This document shows, in pieces, positions 51,339 through 55,225 of a stretch of DNA of 55,225 nucleotides; the stretch's first letter is position 1, and each line of letters opens with the position of its first letter. The notes under the pieces are model-generated. The model did not search any database, was not told the origin of the DNA, and saw only the letters and a list, made by a program, of their open reading frames with translations. The position numbers and the translations under genes are program-made. The stretch comes from Thermotogaceae bacterium. GTDB taxonomy: Bacteria; Thermotogota; Thermotogae; Thermotogales; Thermotogaceae. The stretch is taken from the NCBI GenBank assembly GCA_027077795.1, contig JALWTT010000012.1:1-55225 (forward strand), written 5' to 3'.

Positions 51339-53230
51339 ACAGTCAAATGGCTGGTAAAGCTCAAAGAAGAGGGCCTTTCTTTGGGGGACATGGGAGAATA
51401 CCAATTGAAAGGCCGAGGAACTTCAAGAGAACAGCGAAAGAGCTCATAGTTTACATGAAACCCCATCTTCTTTGGATAATCTTGGTGATAGCCCTAGCAG
51501 TTGTTGCGACGGTAATATCCATTCAACTTCCCAAGATCATGGGAAAAGCTGTTACCAAGGTATTTAACGGTTTTATGGCTAAGATGGCCACGAGATCTTT
51601 GGCAAAACTTTTCGGTGCAAAGGCCCCGAAGAGGAGTACGATGGATTATGAAGGTATTGCGGATATTTTGTTAAAGGTGGGGATATTGGCTCTGATATCT
51701 TCGGTTTTGAGTTATATACAGCAGTACATAATGGCTGGAGTTTCTCAGAAGGTTGTTTACAGGATGAGAAGAGACCTCAGAGAAAAGATGTCTAAGCTTC
51801 CGTTGAAGTTTTATGATTCTAGGCCGTACGGTGATGTCATGTCTAGGTTTTCAAATGACGTGGATGTGATAAGCAATGTTCTTCAGCAAGGAATGGTCCA
51901 GATAATAACGTCCGCCGTGACAATAGTTGGAATAATAGTTATGATGCTGACTATAAGCCCTTCTCTGACTTTTTTCACGCTGCTCACGTTGGTGTTAAGT
52001 ACAGTTTTGATAACGTTTTTTGTCAAAAAGTCTCAGGTCTATTTTTCGAACAGGCAGAAGTTCCTGGGAGAGCTCAATTCCAGGGCTGAAGAGGCTTATG
52101 GTGGTCATATAGTGTTGAAGGCTTATTGCAAAGAAAGAGAGGAACTCGAGAAATTCAAAGAGATAAACAACAAACTCGCCATGGCGAACCTGAAATCTCA
52201 GTTCATATCAGGCATGATAAGGCCTCTGATATTCTTCGTTGGAAATCTAGGATATGTGGTTGTGAGTGTTCTGGGTGGTGTAATGGTTATAAATAGAACC
52301 ATTCAAATAGGTGACATAACGGCCTTCATACAGTACGTTAGGAGATTCAACCAACCTGTAGTTCAGATAGCAAGCATAGTGAACTTGCTGCAATCCGCTC
52401 TGGCTGCAGCTGAAAGGATTTTCGATGTTCTAAAGGAAGAGGAAGAGGAACCCGATCCAGAGAATCCAATTGAACTGGACCACGTCGAAGGTCATGTGAA
52501 ATTCGAGCATGTGTACTTCAGCTATGTTCCAGAGAAGCCCCTTTTTGAGGATTTGAGTTTTGAAGTGAAGCCTGGATCTGTAGCGGCTATCGTTGGGCCA
52601 ACGGGTGCTGGTAAGACGACGATAGTGAATTTACTTATGAGGTTCTATGAAATCCACAGCGGGAAAATTCTCATAGACGGTATCAATACAAAGCACATGA
52701 AAAGATCAAATGTGAGAAAGCTCTTTGGGATGGTTCTTCAAGACACATGGCTGTTTCACGGCACTATAAAGGAAAACATAGCTTTTGGGAAGAATGAAGC
52801 GACTGATGAAGAGGTCGTAGAAGCTGCCAAGAGAGCTCACGCTCACCATTTCATATCTTCACTCCCAGATGGGTATGATACCGTTATAGATGAGAGCATG
52901 AGTAACCTATCTCAAGGAGAGAGACAACTCATAACGATAGCCAGAGCGTTTTTGGCTGATCCTGATATCTTGATTCTCGATGAGGCGACGAGTAATGTTG
53001 ATACTCTGACAGAAGCGTATATACAGATGGCACTCAAGGACATAATGAAAGGTAGGACGAACTTTGTAATAGCGCACAGACTATCGACGATAAAGAACGC
53101 GGATGTGATATTCGTCATGAATGAAGGAAAGATAATAGAGATAGGGACACACAAAGAGCTTCTGGAGAAGGGAGGATTCTACTCCCAGCTTTACAGAAGT
53201 CAGTTTCTAGGAGCTCTCGTGGAAGATTAG
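51335..53230 (+). CDS. ABC exporter subunit with canonical ATP site (TM288-like)
   Basis: The 631 residues are the partner half-transporter. Walker A is GPTGAGKTTIV, the signature is altered to NLSQGERQL instead of LSGGQ, and Walker B is ILILDEATSN with the catalytic Glu550. This is exactly the complement of the first subunit and matches the TM287/TM288 heterodimer, where one composite site is degenerate. The N-terminus has a basic, glycine-rich leader (MAGKAQRRGPFFGGHGRIP). ATG 51335 overlaps the preceding stop and GGAGG is 10 bases before it; the longer frame to 51275 is rejected. It overlaps the ThiF-like gene by 4 bases tail to tail. Confidence 0.94.
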   Translation: MNSQMAGKAQRRGPFFGGHGRIPIERPRNFKRTAKELIVYMKPHLLWIILVIALAVVATVISIQLPKIMGKAVTKVFNGFMAKMATRSLAKLFGAKAPKRSTMDYEGIADILLKVGILALISSVLSYIQQYIMAGVSQKVVYRMRRDLREKMSKLPLKFYDSRPYGDVMSRFSNDVDVISNVLQQGMVQIITSAVTIVGIIVMMLTISPSLTFFTLLTLVLSTVLITFFVKKSQVYFSNRQKFLGELNSRAEEAYGGHIVLKAYCKEREELEKFKEINNKLAMANLKSQFISGMIRPLIFFVGNLGYVVVSVLGGVMVINRTIQIGDITAFIQYVRRFNQPVVQIASIVNLLQSALAAAERIFDVLKEEEEEPDPENPIELDHVEGHVKFEHVYFSYVPEKPLFEDLSFEVKPGSVAAIVGPTGAGKTTIVNLLMRFYEIHSGKILIDGINTKHMKRSNVRKLFGMVLQDTWLFHGTIKENIAFGKNEATDEEVVEAAKRAHAHHFISSLPDGYDTVIDESMSNLSQGERQLITIARAFLADPDILILDEATSNVDTLTEAYIQMALKDIMKGRTNFVIAHRLSTIKNADVIFVMNEGKIIEIGTHKELLEKGGFYSQLYRSQFLGALVED

Positions 53231-53880
53231 CCAAGGTATATCAAATCGAAGGAGTTTATGGATAGATCCAAAACGAGCAACCTGTTGATCAGAGACCCGT
53301 CCTCATCTCCGCAGACTAATTTCACAACTTCCGATGCCTGTATGGATCCGACCAGTGTTACGATAGGTGGGAAAACCTGAGAAGGCTGAGGCTCGTCCTC
53401 CATATCCCCAAAGATATCTTTAAGTCTTTTCGTTTTGTGTGGATATATGACGGTGATCTGTCCTGTGTATCCTTTAACCCCTCCGTGAACAATTGGTATC
53501 TTCTTTTTGAAAGCTCTTTCTTCGAGAATGTATCTTGCTTTGAAACTGTTCAGACAATCGACTACTATATCCGCACTTGGCAGTGAAAAACTCTCATCTA
53601 TTCTCCTGTTTATCTTTACGATGCTGACATCAGACCTCAACTTTCCGATACCGTTTTGAGTATAGAGTTGGTCTAAGTCAGGGTCACCTGCTTGCTCGCA
53701 ACCCACTAGGAATAGATCCTTGAATCCTATACGGATCAGGAGTTCTGAGACGGTCAGACCTAATCTTCCCAAACCGGCTATCATAACTTTTGAACGCTTG
53801 ATCTTGTTTAAACACTCTCCAACGGGCTTCTCATGACTTTGAAACAAGCTGACCCTTTCACCGAAGTTCCCATTTTTCAT
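53227..53880 (-). CDS. ThiF/MoeB/HesA E1-like protein lacking cysteine motifs
   Basis: The 217 residues carry the Rossmann-type core of E1-like enzymes: SKVMIAGLGRLGLTVSELLIRIGF near 30-53, then DCLNSFKARYILEERAFKKKIPIVHGGVKGYTGQITVIYP, then LVGSIQASEVVKLVCG. These enzymes adenylate ubiquitin-like sulfur carriers. Here the usual VDxDxVExSNLNRQ segment reads VGCEQAGDPDLDQLYTQ, with Gln where the Arg is expected. The CxxC zinc pairs and the loop cysteine are absent. It may be a regulatory or atypical adenylating protein. ATG 53880 is preferred because GGGGG lies 10 bases upstream. Confidence 0.8.
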   Translation of the reverse strand: MKNGNFGERVSLFQSHEKPVGECLNKIKRSKVMIAGLGRLGLTVSELLIRIGFKDLFLVGCEQAGDPDLDQLYTQNGIGKLRSDVSIVKINRRIDESFSLPSADIVVDCLNSFKARYILEERAFKKKIPIVHGGVKGYTGQITVIYPHKTKRLKDIFGDMEDEPQPSQVFPPIVTLVGSIQASEVVKLVCGDEDGSLINRLLVLDLSINSFDLIYLG

Positions 53881-53948
53881 CTTCGAAGCGCCCCCTGAAT
53901 TTAACATATCACATCTTGTGTGTAGTATAGGTTTAAGAAAATCAATCC

Positions 53949-54191
53949 CTATTCAGGTGTATACCTATAGAGGATATAAACAGCAAAGGTTGCTGCTACT
54001 AGTGTTGCTGTAAGCATCATACCTAGCGCAAGTTTTTCCGATGTCTGCTGAGCTTTATCTATGATCTCATCGACTTTCTTTACCGCTTTTTCTTTCACTT
54101 TTTTATACTCTTTCCTAAGCATAAGCGACATATAAATAGTCCAAGTGATACCAAAGTAAATTGCCACCGTCATGAGAATATCAACGATCAT
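53949..54191 (-). CDS. Small protein with two membrane segments
   Basis: The 80 residues have a membrane helix at 3-25 (VDILMTVAIYFGITWTIYMSLML), a highly charged helical linker (RKEYKKVKEKAVKKVDEIIDKAQQ) and a second membrane helix at 55-75 (MMLTATLVAATFAVYILYRY). I know no family for it. GGAGG is 4 bases and a second GGGAGG 8 bases before ATG. It is the last gene of the packed minus-strand set that begins beyond the window end. Confidence 0.65.
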   Translation of the reverse strand: MIVDILMTVAIYFGITWTIYMSLMLRKEYKKVKEKAVKKVDEIIDKAQQTSEKLALGMMLTATLVAATFAVYILYRYTPE

Positions 54192-54206
54192 TCTACCTCC
54201 CTCCCT

Positions 54207-54428
54207 TTAATTCACATGATTCATAAAGAGTACTTTCGATCTGAGATTATCGAGTTCGTAGAGAAGCGCATCCAAGAGCTTCTTTTCCTCAATACATTCG
54301 CTCATCATCTCAGTTATTAGGCTTAATGCTCGATTGACAAGCATTGTTCTAAGGATCTCCCCGTTATATCTTAGGAGTCCGATCAGCTCTTCCAACAAGG
54401 CGTATTTTTCAGATTTACAACCTTTCAT
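54207..54428 (-). CDS. Small helical protein of unknown function
   Basis: The 73 residues are predicted fully helical with regular leucines (KYALLEELIGLLRYNGEILRTMLVNRALSLITEMMSECIEEKKLLDALLYELDNLRSKV), without a signal or membrane segment. No family is recognised. ATG 54428 follows GGAGG by 6 bases, and the longer frame to 54476 is rejected because it runs into the ATPase gene. It lies 10 bases after the ATPase stop. Confidence 0.6.
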   Translation of the reverse strand: MKGCKSEKYALLEELIGLLRYNGEILRTMLVNRALSLITEMMSECIEEKKLLDALLYELDNLRSKVLFMNHVN

Positions 54429-54438
54429 AATATCCCTC

Positions 54439-55056
54439 CTAAATAGAATCATTTTTAATAATCTGCCACTTTCCACGATTCATATCCACAAAGAGGAGGT
54501 GATAGTCTTCAAGTGTTGGCAAGATCTGCCTTGCTTCTGGAATATACCTTGTCACACGGTCAATTTCGTTTTGTTCTGTCATTCGGAATATGCCAAAGTA
54601 ATGAGCTTGTTTTAATGCGGTAAGGTTCAAGTCTACAAACTGCTGAGTGACGAATACTATATCTATTCCTCCTTTCCTACCAGCTCTAACGAGCATCTCC
54701 AGCTCTTGCGGGTAGTTTGACCGGGGAAAGAAGATATGAGCCTCGTCAATAAGTACGACTATGTTCTTTTTATTCCATACTTCGTTCATAAGGCGGTTTA
54801 GGAATGTGTTAACCGAGTTTGTGTCGGTATATGTAAAGTAAAGAAGTACCCGCTCAAACTTATCTATGATCTTTCTTGGAGAGAGTTTTTTTATATTCTC
54901 GCTGTGAACCTCTATGGGGAAAATCCCCTCGATAGTGTCATGATCGGTTGAGTTATCTATAACGATAAGTTTTTTATTTTCAGATAAGCGCTGAGCAAGG
55001 CGCCTTGCAAAGTAGCTCTTTCCTGTACCGCTTTTTCCCAGCACGAGCCAGTTCAC
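54439..55056 (-). CDS. FtsK/HerA-type P-loop ATPase, possibly a viral DNA-packaging ATPase
   Basis: The 205 residues hold a compact single-domain ATPase. Walker A GKSGTGKS is at residues 7-14, so there is almost no N-terminal extension. Walker B IVVLIDEAHIFF has the Asp-Glu pair near 104-105. A basic GRKGGIDIVFVTQQ, near residues 125-140, resembles the polar/arginine-finger and Gln sensor of the FtsK-HerA group. Size and layout fit packaging ATPases of membrane-containing tailless viruses (PRD1 and sphaerolipovirus-like), but plasmid or conjugation ATPases also fit. Of its 14 arginine codons I count 8 CGN and 6 AGR, against 9 AGR of 11 in the neighbouring E1-like gene. GTG 55056 overlaps the upstream stop. 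Confidence 0.75.
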   Translation of the reverse strand: MNWLVLGKSGTGKSYFARRLAQRLSENKKLIVIDNSTDHDTIEGIFPIEVHSENIKKLSPRKIIDKFERVLLYFTYTDTNSVNTFLNRLMNEVWNKKNIVVLIDEAHIFFPRSNYPQELEMLVRAGRKGGIDIVFVTQQFVDLNLTALKQAHYFGIFRMTEQNEIDRVTRYIPEARQILPTLEDYHLLFVDMNRGKWQIIKNDSI

Positions 55057-55225
55057 GATGTCACCTCCTGTGTTATATCCACAGGAGTTATGAATATTCC
55101 AGCGGCTATGATCCCAAGCCCCAAGATAAGCCGAATCTTCGGATTAGCCATAGCGGTTGGAAGCATTTGAGCGAGAGCGTCTTCAAAGCCTACAAGCTTT
55201 AGCATACTCGCCGTCATGGCTGCGT
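55053..55225 (-). CDS. Small membrane protein (partial, start beyond the window)
   Basis: The minus-strand frame is open from the window edge to a TGA at 55053-55055 that overlaps the ATPase start. The visible 57 residues contain MLKLVGFEDALAQMLPTAMAN, then a basic turn and a hydrophobic helix RLILGLGIIAAGIFITPVDI. It looks like a small inner-membrane or virion membrane protein. No family is recognised. The 4-base overlap ties it to the ATPase. Confidence 0.6.
   Translation of the reverse strand, partial: AAMTASMLKLVGFEDALAQMLPTAMANPKIRLILGLGIIAAGIFITPVDITQEVTS

Overview
The window is chromosomal DNA from a thermophilic member of the Thermotogae (Thermotoga or a close relative). Three things point there. 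The endonuclease V closely follows the Thermotoga maritima protein as I remember it. The ABC exporter pair has the TM287/TM288 layout, with one degenerate and one canonical ATP site. Proteins are rich in Lys, Glu and Arg, most Arg codons are AGA/AGG, genes are tightly packed, and Shine-Dalgarno (SD) signals are strong with starts usually 7-8 bases after GGAGG or GGGG. The assignment rests on memory of family sequences, not on a search.

Layout. 1-2.9 kb: tail of an unidentified gene, then a dctPQM TRAP transporter operon. 2.9-5.0 kb (-): fucU-rhaB deoxysugar operon behind a TTGAGA-17-TATAAT promoter. 5.1-5.75 kb (-): secreted ferritin-like DUF2202 protein. 5.9-8.7 kb: uvrA. 8.6-11.9 kb (-): rimP-nusA-glycosyltransferase-acpS-surface protein. 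11.9-12.1 kb: tRNA-Ser(GGA) with its own promoter and terminator. 12.1-14.1 kb (-): transaldolase-rho. 14.2-16.9 kb (-): udk-ligA. 17.0-21.5 kb (+): tsaB, then a three-subunit molybdenum hydroxylase. 21.5-23.5 kb (-): small acidic protein and uvrC. 23.5-27.7 kb: meaB, tmcAL (-), flagellin, HU. 27.7-34.5 kb (-): a long chain from a small membrane protein through yhaM, nfi, a RodZ-like gene, DUF4416, two envelope proteins and mnmE. 34.5-37.0 kb (-): rpmB, an unknown gene and a PLP enzyme. 37-38 kb (+): an L7Ae-like protein and a YdjM-like membrane protein. 37.9-45.3 kb (-): glpK-tsaE-lon-TPR-HD-GYP-plsC. 45.3-49.5 kb (+): lytic transglycosylase, thiamine pyrophosphokinase, dxr, rlmD and a coiled-coil protein. 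49.5-53.2 kb (+): heterodimeric ABC exporter behind a TTGACA promoter that carries a widely spaced inverted repeat. 53.2-53.9 kb (-): a degenerate E1-like protein.

From about 53.94 kb to the window end the content changes to four small packed minus-strand genes. They are a membrane protein cut by the window edge, a FtsK/HerA-type ATPase with the size and motifs of viral DNA-packaging ATPases, a 73-aa protein and an 80-aa protein with two membrane segments. This looks like the rim of a mobile element, possibly a virus with an internal membrane, and is the best candidate for something undescribed. The body of the element would lie beyond 55225.

Other points of note: endonuclease V appears to start at an ACG codon; tsaB and dxr may also use unusual starts; a molybdenum hydroxylase has a palindrome between its promoter boxes; AcpS carries a C-terminal extension; and an E1-like protein lacks its cysteines. 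No stretch longer than 300 bases lacks a gene. The longest gap is 17644-17920, which holds the hydroxylase promoter.
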